NCBI RefSeq assembly: GCF_029888045.1
Contig: NZ_JARXRN010000028.1
Location: forward strand, 102,367-163,904
Length of the DNA: 61,538 nucleotides
Direction: 5' to 3'
Origin: Luteimonas rhizosphaericola
Lineage (GTDB): Bacteria > Pseudomonadota > Gammaproteobacteria > Xanthomonadales > Xanthomonadaceae
Part shown: piece by piece, positions 17,121-27,113 of the stretch
How the letters are laid out: each line of letters starts with the position of its first letter
Position numbering within the stretch: the stretch's first letter is position 1
Notes under the pieces: model-generated
Told to the model about the DNA's origin: nothing
Seen by the model: only the letters and a program-made list of their open reading frames with translations
The model's database searches: none
Program-made: the position numbers and the translations under genes

Positions 17121-20100
17121 ATGACCGAGCCCAAGCAGGACAACATGGCCCCCGACGACGACGGCAGCGCCACCGTCGACCAGGCCGTCGCCCAGGGCGG
17201 GGCCTACGAGGTTCTGCGGCGCCGGCTGGTCGACCAGGGCGCGCGGCTGCGCGCGGCGGCCGACGCACTCAACGCGCGCCGCTTGCAGGAGTTCGGCGAC
17301 AGCCGGCTCGAGGTCGCGGGCCGGTTCCGCGTGCGCACCGAGCACAACTGCATCGGTCGCGACGTGGTCCAGGTCGGCGACGACCTCCTGCTGTTCGGCT
17401 ACAACGTCTTCCTCGGCCTGAAGACCACGACCCGGGTCGAGGACGTATTCGGCCTGTACCGGCTGAGCGAGGGCCCGGACGGCTACGACGTCGCACCCGT
17501 CGATCCCGAGGGGACGTTCCTCTCCCAACCGGGTTTCGTCCACGATTTCACCGAACTCTACGCCTACTACCGCCACGCCCGGCTGCTGCAGCTCATCAAG
17601 CGCGACGGCAAGCTGCTGGCCGCGTTCCAGATCGGCGAGCGCAGCAGCGACGTACGCGTGTTCCGCTGGGCGATCGGCAACGACGGCGCACTGGAGTGGA
17701 TCGACTCGCGTGGCGAGCGGGACATCGCGTTGCCGCCGCCGTTCGATTTCGAATGGACGCGCGCGACCCGCGACCTGATGGTCGCCGGCCGCCACCCGCA
17801 CCTGAACATCCTCGACACCCTGTTCGTCGAGACCACCGGCGGCGACCTGACGATCAAGGTGGAGAACAACACCGGCACCGGCCAGGGCGTGTACAACGAG
17901 CCGGTGGAGGACAGCACCCAGTCGCTGGACGATGCCGCCATCGACTACGCCCGCGTCGGCTCGCTGGTGCTGCTCAAGGTGCTCCCGTACCGCGAGCAGC
18001 AGTGGCGCGGGCTGATCTACAACACCATCACCGGCACGGTGGTGCGCAACGACGCCATCGTCCAGGCCTGCGTGCAGCTGCCCGAGGACCACGGCATCAT
18101 CTTCCCCGGCGGCTACTACCTGCAGAGCGGCGAGCACAAGGCCTTCGACGCGGCCATGCAGGGCATGCAGTACAAGCGCAGCCTGCGCTCGCCCAACGGC
18201 GAGGACGTGCTGTACGTGTTCTACGAACGCGAAGCCGGCCGGTCCGCGCTGTTCGTCTACAACACCATCCGCCGCGAACTGCAGAACCCGCTGTTCGGCC
18301 ACGGTTACGCCTTCCTCCAGGACGGGCGCATGGTGCTGTTCCATGCCGAGGGCGACGGCGCCACCCGCATCCATCCGATGCAGGTCTGGCAGACGCCGTT
18401 CGCCAGCGACGAGTTCGCCGCGCGCGCGCCGGCGGGGCAGGGCTTCATGGGTCGGATCGGCAACGCCGCCCTGGTCCGTGGCATCTCCGAGCTGTATGCG
18501 CTCGGCCGCGGCATCGAAGAGCCGCAGGTCTCGGCGCAGCGCTACCAGATGCTGGTGCACGCCACCCGCCGCATGTTCGACGCGCACCACTGGATCGACG
18601 ACGCGAACTGCGAGGGCGTGGCGGCGCTTCTGCACGAGATCAGCGCCACTGGCGAGTCGGTGCTGGACGAGTACGAGAAGGTCGAGGACATCCGCCGCCA
18701 GTCCGACACGGCGATCCGCGACGCCACGGCGGCCCATCGCACGCTGCTCGGCCGGCTGCAGCCGGAGAACTGGACCGATATCGGCGAGTTCGTCGAAGCG
18801 CTGGGCGAGATCTCCCGCCAGCGCGGCCACCTGCTCACCATCCGCGACTACCGTTACATCGACACCGCCGCGATCGACGCGATGGGCCAGGCCCTGCAGG
18901 AGGCCCACGAGCGCGTCGGCGTGGCGACCGGCGCGTTCCTGGGCGGCGACAAGGCGCTGGCGCCGCTGCATGCGCGCCTGCAGCAGCTCGACGCCGCCGC
19001 GCAGCAGGCCGACACCGCGCGTGCGCTGGCCGAGCAGCTGGCCGGGATGCAGGCGATGTCGGCCGAACTGGACATGCTCTCCGAGCTGATGGCCAGCCTC
19101 AGGGTCGACGATGCCGCGCAGCGCACGCGCGTGGTCGAGGCGATCTCCACGCTGTACGCGCGCCTCAACCAGGCCCGCGCCCGCGCCGAGCAGAAGCGGC
19201 GCAGCCTGGGCTCGGCCGAGGCCGTGGCCCAGTTCGGCGCCCAGTTCGCGCTGTTCGGGCAGTCGGTCGCCAGCGCCCTGGGCCTGGCCACCGATCCCGA
19301 GCGCGCCGACGAGCAGCTGTCTCGGCTGATGGTGCAGCTCGAGGAACTCGAGAGCCAGTTCGGCGAACACGAACAGTTCCTGTCCGACATCCTGGCCAAG
19401 CGCGAGGAACTGCTCGACACCTTCGAAGCCCATCGCCAGGCGCTGCTCGACGAGCGCCAGCGCAAGGCGCAGTCGGTGTTCGACGCCGCCGCGCGCATTC
19501 TGGACGGCCTGGCCCGGCGCACCGAGCGCTTCACCACGCTGGACGAGCTCAACGCCTTCTTCGCCGGCGACCCGCTGATCCTCAAGCTGCGCGAACTGGC
19601 CGGGCGCCTGCGCGAGTACCGCGACAGCGTCAAGGCCGACGAAATCGAGGCGCGGCTGAAGGGCGTGCGCGACCAGGCCGTGCGCAGCCTGCGCGACCGC
19701 AGCGACCTGTTCGAGGAGGGCGGCCACATCATCCGCCTGGGCCCGCGTCACCGCTTCAGCGTCAACGCCCAGCCGCTGGACCTGACCATCCTGCCGCGCG
19801 GAGAGGGCCTGGCGGTGCACCTGACCGGCACCGACTATTTCGAGGCCATCCACGACCCGGAACTCGATGCGCTGCGCGACTGGTGGCAGGTGTCGCTGGA
19901 TTCCGAGTCGCCCGCGCTGTATCGCGGCGAGTACCTGGCCGGCCTGATCCTGGACGCGGCGGTGCACGGCCGCGACGGACTCGACATGGCCGCGCTCGAA
20001 CACGCGCTGGCCGATCCCGTCGAACTCGAGCGACTGGTGCGCGCCTTCGCCTCGCCGCGCTACCGCGAAGGCTACGAGAAGGGCATCCACGACCACGACG

Positions 20101-22439
20101 CCGCCCGGCTGCTGCAGGCGCTGGCGCCACTGTACCGGGGCGCCGGACCGCTCGTGCATGCGCCGCGCGCGCGCGCGCTCGCGCTGATGTTCTGGGCCCG
20201 GCACCAGCAACGCGCGGACGCGCAGGCCTGGCCCGGCCGCGCCGTGGGCGCCGCCGCGGTGCAGACGCTGTTCGGCACCGCGGAGGGCATCGACGCGCTG
20301 CGCGCCGACATGTCGTCGGCCCTGTCCGACTTCGCGGCCGAGGACGGACGGCCGTTCGACGCCGGCCTCGCGCCCGTCGCCGCGGACTATCTGTACGACG
20401 AACTGCGCGGAGGCGATCCGACCTTCGGCTTCAGCCACTACGCGCGCGACCTGCTGGCCGCGCTCGACGCGCAGCTGCAGGCGGCCGGCATGGCCGACGG
20501 GCTCGAGCGCTCGCTGCAGCAGGCGCCGTCGCCGGCCGCGCAGTGGTCGCTGCTGGCGCATTGGCTGAACGCGATGGTGCGCGATCCGCGGCACGCGGCA
20601 CTGGCCGGCTACGTGCCCGAGGCGATCGCGCTGCGGCTGGCCGCGCGCGGACTGCGGCACCGTATCGTCGAGGCGACCCTGGTCGCGCGCGTCGAGGGAC
20701 TGCTTGGCGAGCATCCGCGGATCGATGGCGGTGCGATGGCCCTGGCGATCGACGACTTCCTGGCCCGCTTCCGCGAGCATCGCAGTGGGTTCGTTCCCGG
20801 CTTCGAGCGCTACCAGACGCTGCGCCACCGCATCGCCGCGCGCGAGCGCGACGCGCTGCGCCTGTCCGAGTTCCGCGCCCGGCCGCTGAGCTCGTTCGTG
20901 CGCAACCGCCTGATCAACGAGGTCTACCTGGCGGTGATCGGCGACAACCTCGCCAAGCAGATGGGCACTGCCGGCGAGGGCAAGCGCAGCGACCTGATGG
21001 GCCTGCTGATGATGATTTCGCCGCCCGGCTACGGCAAGACGACGCTGATGGAGTACGTCGCCAGCCGCCTGGGCTTGGTCTTCATGAAGATCAACGGCCC
21101 GGCGCTGGGCCACGAGGTGCGCTCGCTGGATCCGGCGCAGGCGCCCGACGCCACCTCGCGACAGGAACTCGAGAAGCTCAACCTCGCGCTGGAGATGGGC
21201 AACAACACCATGCTGTATGTCGACGACATCCAGCACACGCATCCGGAGTTCCTGCAGAAGTTCATTTCGCTGTGCGATGGCACCCGCCGCATCGAGGGCG
21301 TGTGGAAGGGCCGTACCCGCACCTACGACATGCGTGGCAAGAAGTTCTGCGTGGTCATGGCCGGCAACCCGTACACCGAATCGGGCGAGGTGTTCCGCAT
21401 CCCGGACATGCTCGCCAACCGCGCCGACATCTACAACCTCGGCGATGTGCTGGGCGGCATGGAGGAGGCGTTCAAGCTCAGCTACATCGAGAACAGCCTC
21501 ACTTCCAGTCCTGTGCTGGCGCCGCTGGCCACGCGCGACCTGGCCGACCTGTATCTGCTGGTCGACAAGGCGGCGGGAAAGGACGTGTCCACCAATGCGC
21601 TGAGCCATGCCTACAGCGGCGCGGAGATCAACGAGATCGTGGCCACGCTGCAGCGCCTGGCGCAGGTGCGCGACGTGGTGTACCGGGTCAACCAGCAGTA
21701 CATCGCGAGCGCCGCGCAGGCCGACCGCTACCGTACCGAGCCGCCGTTCCGGCTGCAGGGCAGCTATCGCAACATGAACAAGCTGGCCGAGAAGATCTCG
21801 CCGGTGATGAACGCCGCCGAGCTGCAGCAGCTGATCGACGACCACTACCTGGGCGAGGCGCAGCTGCTGACCACCGGCGCCGAAGAGAACCTGCTCAAGC
21901 TGGCCGAGCTGCGCGGCACCATGGACGAGGCGCAGGCCACCCGCTGGGCGCAGATCAAGCGCGACTTCCTGCGCAACAAGGCGATGGGCGGCGAGGATGC
22001 CGACACCGGCGCGCGCGTGGTCGCGCAACTTGCCGACATCGCCGGGGGGCTGGAATCGCTGCGCACGGCGCCGCCCGTGCAGGCCCCGCCGGAGGTGCCA
22101 TGGGAACGCCTGCTCGCTTCGCTGCAGGAGAATGCGGCGACGCACCGCGACCAAGGCAATGGCATGCCGTGGCTGCAGTCGCTGCCCGACGCCCTGCGTG
22201 GCGCATTCGAGCCGGTGTTCTCGCAGCTGGCACAGGGACACGAGCGTCAGGCGCAGCTGAACGCCACGCTGGTGCAGGTGCTCGGCCTGGTGCAGGCGCG
22301 ATTGGCGGAAGCGCCCGCGCCCGCGCCCGCCGCGGCGGCGGGCAAGCGCGCGCGCGTCAAGAGCGCGCAGGAGATCGAGCTGGAGGAACTGCTGCGCCAG
22401 CTGCGCTTCCGCGCGGACGACAAGCCGTCGCAGTCATGA
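17121..22439 (+). CDS. Giant AAA+ ATPase with DUF3686 N-terminus and coiled coil
   Basis: A 1772-residue protein. Residues about 60-480 are beta-rich (GRFRVRTEHNCIGRDVV; LLLFGYNVFLGLK) and match the DUF3686 'DNA-repair ATPase' type. Residues about 600-950 are helical and coiled. A middle helical region follows, then an AAA+ module at about 1260-1500. Walker A is PPGYGKTT (about 1301-1308), Walker B is LYVDDIQ (about 1365-1371), and the sensor-1 Asn is in AGNPYT (about 1414). IPDMLANRADIYNLGD recalls MoxR-type ATPases. The C-terminus is an Ala/Pro linker and a charged helix. It is cytoplasmic, with no signal peptide. The gene overlaps the next by 4 nt (ATGA). The DNA-repair label is a family name only; the neighbours (flotillin, TelA) point to membrane stress or conflict. 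Confidence 0.85.
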   Translation: MTEPKQDNMAPDDDGSATVDQAVAQGGAYEVLRRRLVDQGARLRAAADALNARRLQEFGDSRLEVAGRFRVRTEHNCIGRDVVQVGDDLLLFGYNVFLGLKTTTRVEDVFGLYRLSEGPDGYDVAPVDPEGTFLSQPGFVHDFTELYAYYRHARLLQLIKRDGKLLAAFQIGERSSDVRVFRWAIGNDGALEWIDSRGERDIALPPPFDFEWTRATRDLMVAGRHPHLNILDTLFVETTGGDLTIKVENNTGTGQGVYNEPVEDSTQSLDDAAIDYARVGSLVLLKVLPYREQQWRGLIYNTITGTVVRNDAIVQACVQLPEDHGIIFPGGYYLQSGEHKAFDAAMQGMQYKRSLRSPNGEDVLYVFYEREAGRSALFVYNTIRRELQNPLFGHGYAFLQDGRMVLFHAEGDGATRIHPMQVWQTPFASDEFAARAPAGQGFMGRIGNAALVRGISELYALGRGIEEPQVSAQRYQMLVHATRRMFDAHHWIDDANCEGVAALLHEISATGESVLDEYEKVEDIRRQSDTAIRDATAAHRTLLGRLQPENWTDIGEFVEALGEISRQRGHLLTIRDYRYIDTAAIDAMGQALQEAHERVGVATGAFLGGDKALAPLHARLQQLDAAAQQADTARALAEQLAGMQAMSAELDMLSELMASLRVDDAAQRTRVVEAISTLYARLNQARARAEQKRRSLGSAEAVAQFGAQFALFGQSVASALGLATDPERADEQLSRLMVQLEELESQFGEHEQFLSDILAKREELLDTFEAHRQALLDERQRKAQSVFDAAARILDGLARRTERFTTLDELNAFFAGDPLILKLRELAGRLREYRDSVKADEIEARLKGVRDQAVRSLRDRSDLFEEGGHIIRLGPRHRFSVNAQPLDLTILPRGEGLAVHLTGTDYFEAIHDPELDALRDWWQVSLDSESPALYRGEYLAGLILDAAVHGRDGLDMAALEHALADPVELERLVRAFASPRYREGYEKGIHDHDAARLLQALAPLYRGAGPLVHAPRARALALMFWARHQQRADAQAWPGRAVGAAAVQTLFGTAEGIDALRADMSSALSDFAAEDGRPFDAGLAPVAADYLYDELRGGDPTFGFSHYARDLLAALDAQLQAAGMADGLERSLQQAPSPAAQWSLLAHWLNAMVRDPRHAALAGYVPEAIALRLAARGLRHRIVEATLVARVEGLLGEHPRIDGGAMALAIDDFLARFREHRSGFVPGFERYQTLRHRIAARERDALRLSEFRARPLSSFVRNRLINEVYLAVIGDNLAKQMGTAGEGKRSDLMGLLMMISPPGYGKTTLMEYVASRLGLVFMKINGPALGHEVRSLDPAQAPDATSRQELEKLNLALEMGNNTMLYVDDIQHTHPEFLQKFISLCDGTRRIEGVWKGRTRTYDMRGKKFCVVMAGNPYTESGEVFRIPDMLANRADIYNLGDVLGGMEEAFKLSYIENSLTSSPVLAPLATRDLADLYLLVDKAAGKDVSTNALSHAYSGAEINEIVATLQRLAQVRDVVYRVNQQYIASAAQADRYRTEPPFRLQGSYRNMNKLAEKISPVMNAAELQQLIDDHYLGEAQLLTTGAEENLLKLAELRGTMDEAQATRWAQIKRDFLRNKAMGGEDADTGARVVAQLADIAGGLESLRTAPPVQAPPEVPWERLLASLQENAATHRDQGNGMPWLQSLPDALRGAFEPVFSQLAQGHERQAQLNATLVQVLGLVQARLAEAPAPAPAAAAGKRARVKSAQEIELEELLRQLRFRADDKPSQS

Positions 22440-23185
22440 CCGGTGCGCGGCCGCCGGTTGACCTGGACGACGCGATGGCGATCGTCGCCTACGGCGCCGA
22501 TGCGCTGGACGAGGGGCTCGACGCGCGGCTGTTGGCGGCCCTGCATCCCGATGCGGCCGCCGCCCTGGTCGCGCAGCTGGACCAGCTGCGCAGGGCGATC
22601 CAGGGCGACGGCGCCCGCGCCGCCCGGCGCGGCGCCGGCCTGCTGGGCCGGCTGTGGGGGCGCGACGTGCGCGCCGAGGCCGACGCCGCGCAGCTGCGCG
22701 AGCAGGTGGGCGTGCTGCTGCTGCGGGCGGGCGATGCCGCCGGATCGCTGGCGCGCGACGCCGCCGAACTCGACGCGGTGACGGACGCGCTGCGGCACGC
22801 GATCGAACGTATCGACCTGCGCATCGGCCAGGCCCGCGACTGGCTCGATGCGAATCCGCAGGATGGCCTCGCCCGCGGCCCGGTCGTGTCGCCCCGCGAA
22901 CGCCTGGAGCAGCGCCTCGCGCAGCTCGCGACCGTGCGTCAGGCGTGGTCGCTCGGCCTCACGCAGGCGTCGCTGGTGCGCGAGCAACTGCTCGGGCTGC
23001 TGGCCCGGCACCAGCGCATCCGCGACGTCCTGGTTCCGACCTGGCGCCAGGACGCGCTGGGCGGGGCGGCAGCGGCCGGCAGCCGCCAGGCCGCGATCGC
23101 CGCGCGCGCCCAGGCCGACATCGAAGCCGAAGTGGCGGCGATGGCCGGTACACTCGACCCCGACACGCAGCACGCAACGGAGTAG
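22436..23185 (+). CDS. Unrecognised helical protein of the flotillin-AAA-TelA operon
   Basis: A 249-residue protein that I do not recognise. It is Ala-, Arg- and Leu-rich and predicted almost entirely helical. A central heptad-like stretch (LREQVGVLLLRAGDAAGSLARDAAELDAVTDALRHAIERIDLRIGQARDWL is the region at about 85-140) and a second helix pair (ERLEQRLAQLATVRQAWSLG; LVREQLLGLLARHQRIRDVL) are visible. No signal peptide, membrane helix or catalytic motif is seen. Its ATG overlaps the stop of the AAA+ gene and telA starts 4 nt after its stop. It is therefore translated with both and is likely an adaptor between the ATPase and TelA. That role is inferred only from position. Confidence 0.85.
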   Translation: MTGARPPVDLDDAMAIVAYGADALDEGLDARLLAALHPDAAAALVAQLDQLRRAIQGDGARAARRGAGLLGRLWGRDVRAEADAAQLREQVGVLLLRAGDAAGSLARDAAELDAVTDALRHAIERIDLRIGQARDWLDANPQDGLARGPVVSPRERLEQRLAQLATVRQAWSLGLTQASLVREQLLGLLARHQRIRDVLVPTWRQDALGGAAAAGSRQAAIAARAQADIEAEVAAMAGTLDPDTQHATE

Positions 23186-23189
23186 CCGC

Positions 23190-24296
23190 ATGAGTCACGA
23201 CCACCACGACGACAGCCCACTGGTGCCCGCCCAGACGGTGCTCGACGGGCCGACGCTCACGGCGCTCGGGTTGGCCGAGGCCGACCGCGGCGCCATCGCC
23301 GAGGTCGGGCGCGCGCTGCGCGACATCACGCCCGGCAACCTGCACGTCTTCGGCCGCGAGGCCGCGGGCAAGACCGCCGCATTCTCCAGCCAGCTGCTCG
23401 ACCAGGTGCGCAACCGCGACCTCGATGCCGCCGGCGACAAGCTGGGCGAGGTGGTGCGTATCGCGCGTTCGCTCAACCTGGAGGGGATCTCGGCGCGGTC
23501 CCGGGTGCCGGTGATCGGCGGCCTGATCGACCGCCTGAAGGCGTCGAAAGGCGAACTGGTGCAGAAGTTCAGCGACACCAATCGCCAGATCGAGCAGCTG
23601 CTGCAGGATGTGGCCGTGCAGCAGGGCACGCAGGGACAGCGCGTGGGCGAGTTCGATCGCATGTACGAGATCGTGCTCGAGGAGCGTCGCGCCCTGGCGC
23701 TGCACGTTGCGGCCGGGAAGGTGCGGCTGGCGGAACTGGCCGGAGAGCAGCAGGCGCTGGCGGGCCTGGACGATCCCGGTTCGCGCACGCGCCGCTCGGA
23801 GATCGAGAACGCCATCCGACTGCTCGACAAGCGCGTGGGCGACCTGACCGTGATGCAGCACGCGGCCGACCAGTCGCTGCCGATGATCCGGCTCATCCAG
23901 GCCAACGCGATCCAGCTGATCGAGAAGTTCAACGCGGTGCGCAGCATCACCATCCCGTCGTGGAAGCGCCAGTTCGCGATCCAGCTCTCGCTGCAGGAGC
24001 AGAAGCAGGCGGTCGAGCTGTCGAACGCGATCGACGACGCCACCAACGAGATCATGCGCCGCAACGCCGACCTCATGCGCCAGACCTCGGTCGAGACCGC
24101 CAAGGCGAACCAGCGCGCCGTGATCGACGTCGCCACGCTGCGCCACGTCCACGAGCAGTTGATCCAGACGGTCGAGGAAGTGCGGGAGATCCACCGGGAA
24201 GGCATGCAGCAGCGGCGCCAGGCCGAGGCCGAACTGGTGCAGCTGCGCGAGGACGTGCAGAAGCGCCTGGCGGCACCGACCCAGACGGGCGCGTAG
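23190..24296 (+). CDS. telA: TelA/KlaA-family toxic anion resistance protein
   Basis: A 368-residue cytoplasmic helical protein of the TelA (tellurite/toxic anion resistance) family. The family core is SLPMIRLIQANAIQLIEKFN and ITIPSWKRQFAIQLSLQEQK, followed by the helix around DATNEIMRRNADLM and a coiled C-terminus (VHEQLIQTVEEVREIHREGM). TelA proteins are linked to resistance to tellurite, cell-envelope stress and some antimicrobials; the mechanism is unknown. Here it closes an operon with YqiJ, flotillin, the AAA+ ATPase and a helical adaptor, with only 4 nt separating it from the gene before. No terD/terZ-type genes are present. Confidence 0.92.
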   Translation: MSHDHHDDSPLVPAQTVLDGPTLTALGLAEADRGAIAEVGRALRDITPGNLHVFGREAAGKTAAFSSQLLDQVRNRDLDAAGDKLGEVVRIARSLNLEGISARSRVPVIGGLIDRLKASKGELVQKFSDTNRQIEQLLQDVAVQQGTQGQRVGEFDRMYEIVLEERRALALHVAAGKVRLAELAGEQQALAGLDDPGSRTRRSEIENAIRLLDKRVGDLTVMQHAADQSLPMIRLIQANAIQLIEKFNAVRSITIPSWKRQFAIQLSLQEQKQAVELSNAIDDATNEIMRRNADLMRQTSVETAKANQRAVIDVATLRHVHEQLIQTVEEVREIHREGMQQRRQAEAELVQLREDVQKRLAAPTQTGA

Positions 24297-24400
24297 CGCG
24301 TCGCCCGGACGTCCCCACGGAGGCGGTCACCCGGGCGCCGCGTCGCACCAGACGGAATCGCGTACGGGCGTCCGGTGAAAGCGTGACCGGCGGCGCACAG

Positions 24401-24413
24401 GATTGTTGCAATC
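24401..24413. promoter_or_regulatory. AT-rich inverted repeat upstream of a TonB receptor
   Basis: GATTG and CAATC flank TTG, about 90 nt before the receptor start and followed by CTCGTTAATGC. The AT-richness stands out locally. It may be part of the receptor's promoter or operator; the regulator is unknown. Confidence 0.3.
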
Positions 24414-24500
24414 TCGTTAATGCTTGGGCCGAGGCCGTCGTGGCCTCCCGTCCCGGGCGTGGGGGGGCCGGGGCGCCACCCACGTTCAAGGATGCTGCCC

Positions 24501-27113
24501 ATGAAGCCTGCAGGAGAGTGCACGCCGTCGCGTTACCCGAAGTCCGTCCTCGCCACCGCCGTCCGTTCGGCGCTGGTGTTCGCCGTCCTGGCCGCGGGCG
24601 GTGCCGCATACGCGCAGACGCCGCCGCCACCGGATGACGACGCCGGCAGCGAGGCCACCACCCTGGACACCGTCTCCGTCCTGGGCTCGCGCAACAAGCC
24701 GCGCACGGTGTCTTCGTCCGCGGTCCCCATCGACATCATCGGCGGCGAGGAATTCCGCAACCAGGGGGCGACCGATGCGCTCGACCAGCTGCGTGTGGTG
24801 GTGCCCTCGTTCAACGTCAGCACCATCCCGATCGACGATGCCGCCAGCCTGGTGCGCCCCGCCAACCTGCGCGGGCTGCCGCCCGACAACACCCTGGTAC
24901 TGGTCAACGGCAAGCGCTTCCACCGCGCGGCGGTGATCACCTTCCTGGGGCACGGCCTGTCGGACGGCTCGCAGGGGCCCGACATCTCGGTCTTCCCCTC
25001 GATGGCGCTGGAGCAGGTGGAAGTGCTGCGCGACGGCGCCGCGGCGCAATACGGCTCGGACGCGATCGCCGGCGTGCTCAACTTCAGCCTCAAGCGTCTC
25101 GACAGCGGCGGCGCGGTCGAGGCCTTCGCGGGCGAGTACTACGAAGGCGACGGGTTCTCGCAGGTCTACACCGCGCAGGTCGGCATGCCGCTCACGGCGA
25201 ACGGCTTCGCCACCTTCACCGCGGAATGGCGGCAGGCCGATCCGACCTCGCGCAGCGTGCAGCGCGACGATGCCGCCGAGGCGATCGCCGCGGGCTATCC
25301 CGGCGTGCCCGTGCCGGCGCAGGTGTGGGGCTCGCCGGAAGTGAAGGAAGACGCCAAGTTCGTCGCCAACCTCGGCATCACCGGCGAGAGCGTCGAGGCC
25401 TACCTGTTCGGGAACTACGCCCAGCGCGAGATCGACGGCGGCTTCTATTACCGCAGCCCGACCGGCCGCACCGGCGTCTACACCAACGACGGCGGGCAGA
25501 CGTTGCTGGTCGGATCGCCCAGTGGCGCGGCCTGCCCGACGATCGCGCTGCGCGACGCCGACGGCGACCTGCTGCCGTACGCGACCGTGAGCGGTGCGGT
25601 GGCGGCGCTGCCGGGCGACTGCTTTTCGTTCCTGTCGATGTTTCCCGGCGGGTTCACGCCACGTTTCGGCGGCGAGCTCGAGGACATGTCGGTGACCGGC
25701 GGCCTGCGCGGCATGTGGGGCGACGGCTGGTCGTGGGACGCGAGCGCGACCTACGGCCGCAACGAGATCGACTTCTACATGTACAACACGGTCAACGCTT
25801 CGCTCGGTCCGGACCAGCCACCGGGCTACTTCTTCCGTCCGGGCGGCAACGTGCAGACCGAAACCGGGGTCAACTTCGACATCGGCAAGGACATCGCCAC
25901 CGGGTTCACCAGCGAACCCATGCGCCTGGCGGCTGGTCTGGAATGGCGCGAGGAGGAGTTCGAGACGCGCCCGGGCGATGGGCCATCCACCGCCATCGGC
26001 CCGCTGACCGAACAGGGCTTCGCCATCGGCTCCAACGGCTTCAACGGCTTCAGCCCGCGCACCGCCGGTACCTGGAGCCGGAGCAACTGGGCCGCGTACG
26101 CCGACCTCGAGGCGATGTTCACCGAGCGCTTCCTGCTCGCCGCCGCGCTGCGGTACGAGGACTTCGAGGATTTCGGCACCACCACCAACGGCAAGCTCAC
26201 CGCGCGCTACGACGTCACCGACGCCTTCGCCCTGCGCGCCGCCGCCAGCACCGGCTTTCGCGCGCCGACGCCGGGCCAGGCGAACGTGAGCCAGATCACC
26301 ACCGCGTTCGTCGGTACCGAACTGCGCGATGTCGCCACCCTGCCGCCGACCAACATCATCGCCGAGCTCAAGGGCGCGCGCCCGCTGACGCCGGAGGAAT
26401 CGACCAACCTCTCGCTGGGCATGGTCTTCGACAGCGGGCCGTGGCTGTTCACCGCCGACGCCTACCGGATCCGCACCGAAGACCGCATCGCCCTGAGCCG
26501 CTATTTCGCCCTCACCGACGAGGAGCGCGAGCAGCTGGTCGAATCGGGCGCGCCCGAAGCGGCGTCGCTCAGCGAGGTGACCTACTTCGGCAATGCGTTC
26601 GACACCACCACCACCGGCGTGGATGTCGTCACCAGCTACCGCAGCGAGCTGTTCGGCGCCGAGACCACGTATTCGCTGGCCGCCAACTGGAACCGCACCG
26701 AGGTCGACCGCTACGACGCGGACTTCATCGACGAGGCCCGCGTGTACAAGATCGAGGAATCGCTGCCCACCACCAAGGGATACTTCAGCATCCTCCACCA
26801 GCGCCAGGTGTTCCACGCCAACCTGCGGGTGAGCTACTACGGATCGTGGTTCGAGGACCACCTCGACAGCGGCGTGATCAGCGCGGAGGACGGTGGCCTT
26901 CCGATCGACGAGGACAGCGCGGTGATCGTCGATGCCGAGGTCGGCTGGAAGTTCGCCAACGGCGTGTACGTGAACGTCGGCGCGCAGAACCTGTTCGACG
27001 AGACGCCCGACGACAATCCATGGGGCGGCGTGGCGGGCGCGGCGTATCCGGTGCACTCGCCCTACGGCTTCAACGGCGGGTTCTACTACGCGCGCGTGGG
27101 CTGGCGGTTCTGA
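24501..27113 (+). CDS. TonB-dependent outer-membrane receptor
   Basis: An 870-residue receptor. A signal peptide ends near GAAYAQ (about residue 38). A TonB-box-like stretch LDTVSVLGS follows. The plug domain (about 70-200) has LVLVNGKRFHR and [12 protein letters not shown]. The remaining sequence alternates polar and aromatic residues as a 22-strand barrel and ends in VGWRF, the terminal Phe expected for an outer-membrane protein. The ATG at 24501 is preferred to one at 24492 because AAGGA lies 9 nt before it. The substrate is unknown: no transporter, hydrolase or regulator for a specific nutrient is adjacent. A strong hairpin 20 nt after the stop probably ends transcription. Confidence 0.9.
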   Translation: MKPAGECTPSRYPKSVLATAVRSALVFAVLAAGGAAYAQTPPPPDDDAGSEATTLDTVSVLGSRNKPRTVSSSAVPIDIIGGEEFRNQGATDALDQLRVVVPSFNVSTIPIDDAASLVRPANLRGLPPDNTLVLVNGKRFHRAAVITFLGHGLSDGSQGPDISVFPSMALEQVEVLRDGAAAQYGSDAIAGVLNFSLKRLDSGGAVEAFAGEYYEGDGFSQVYTAQVGMPLTANGFATFTAEWRQADPTSRSVQRDDAAEAIAAGYPGVPVPAQVWGSPEVKEDAKFVANLGITGESVEAYLFGNYAQREIDGGFYYRSPTGRTGVYTNDGGQTLLVGSPSGAACPTIALRDADGDLLPYATVSGAVAALPGDCFSFLSMFPGGFTPRFGGELEDMSVTGGLRGMWGDGWSWDASATYGRNEIDFYMYNTVNASLGPDQPPGYFFRPGGNVQTETGVNFDIGKDIATGFTSEPMRLAAGLEWREEEFETRPGDGPSTAIGPLTEQGFAIGSNGFNGFSPRTAGTWSRSNWAAYADLEAMFTERFLLAAALRYEDFEDFGTTTNGKLTARYDVTDAFALRAAASTGFRAPTPGQANVSQITTAFVGTELRDVATLPPTNIIAELKGARPLTPEESTNLSLGMVFDSGPWLFTADAYRIRTEDRIALSRYFALTDEEREQLVESGAPEAASLSEVTYFGNAFDTTTTGVDVVTSYRSELFGAETTYSLAANWNRTEVDRYDADFIDEARVYKIEESLPTTKGYFSILHQRQVFHANLRVSYYGSWFEDHLDSGVISAEDGGLPIDEDSAVIVDAEVGWKFANGVYVNVGAQNLFDETPDDNPWGGVAGAAYPVHSPYGFNGGFYYARVGWRF

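Noticed and set aside
16773..22241. 1822-codon open frame on the minus strand
   Set aside because: It is antisense to the AAA+ ATPase gene. Long stop-free antisense frames are expected at this GC content. It has no ribosome site or family motif, and the plus-strand frame contains Walker and sensor motifs.
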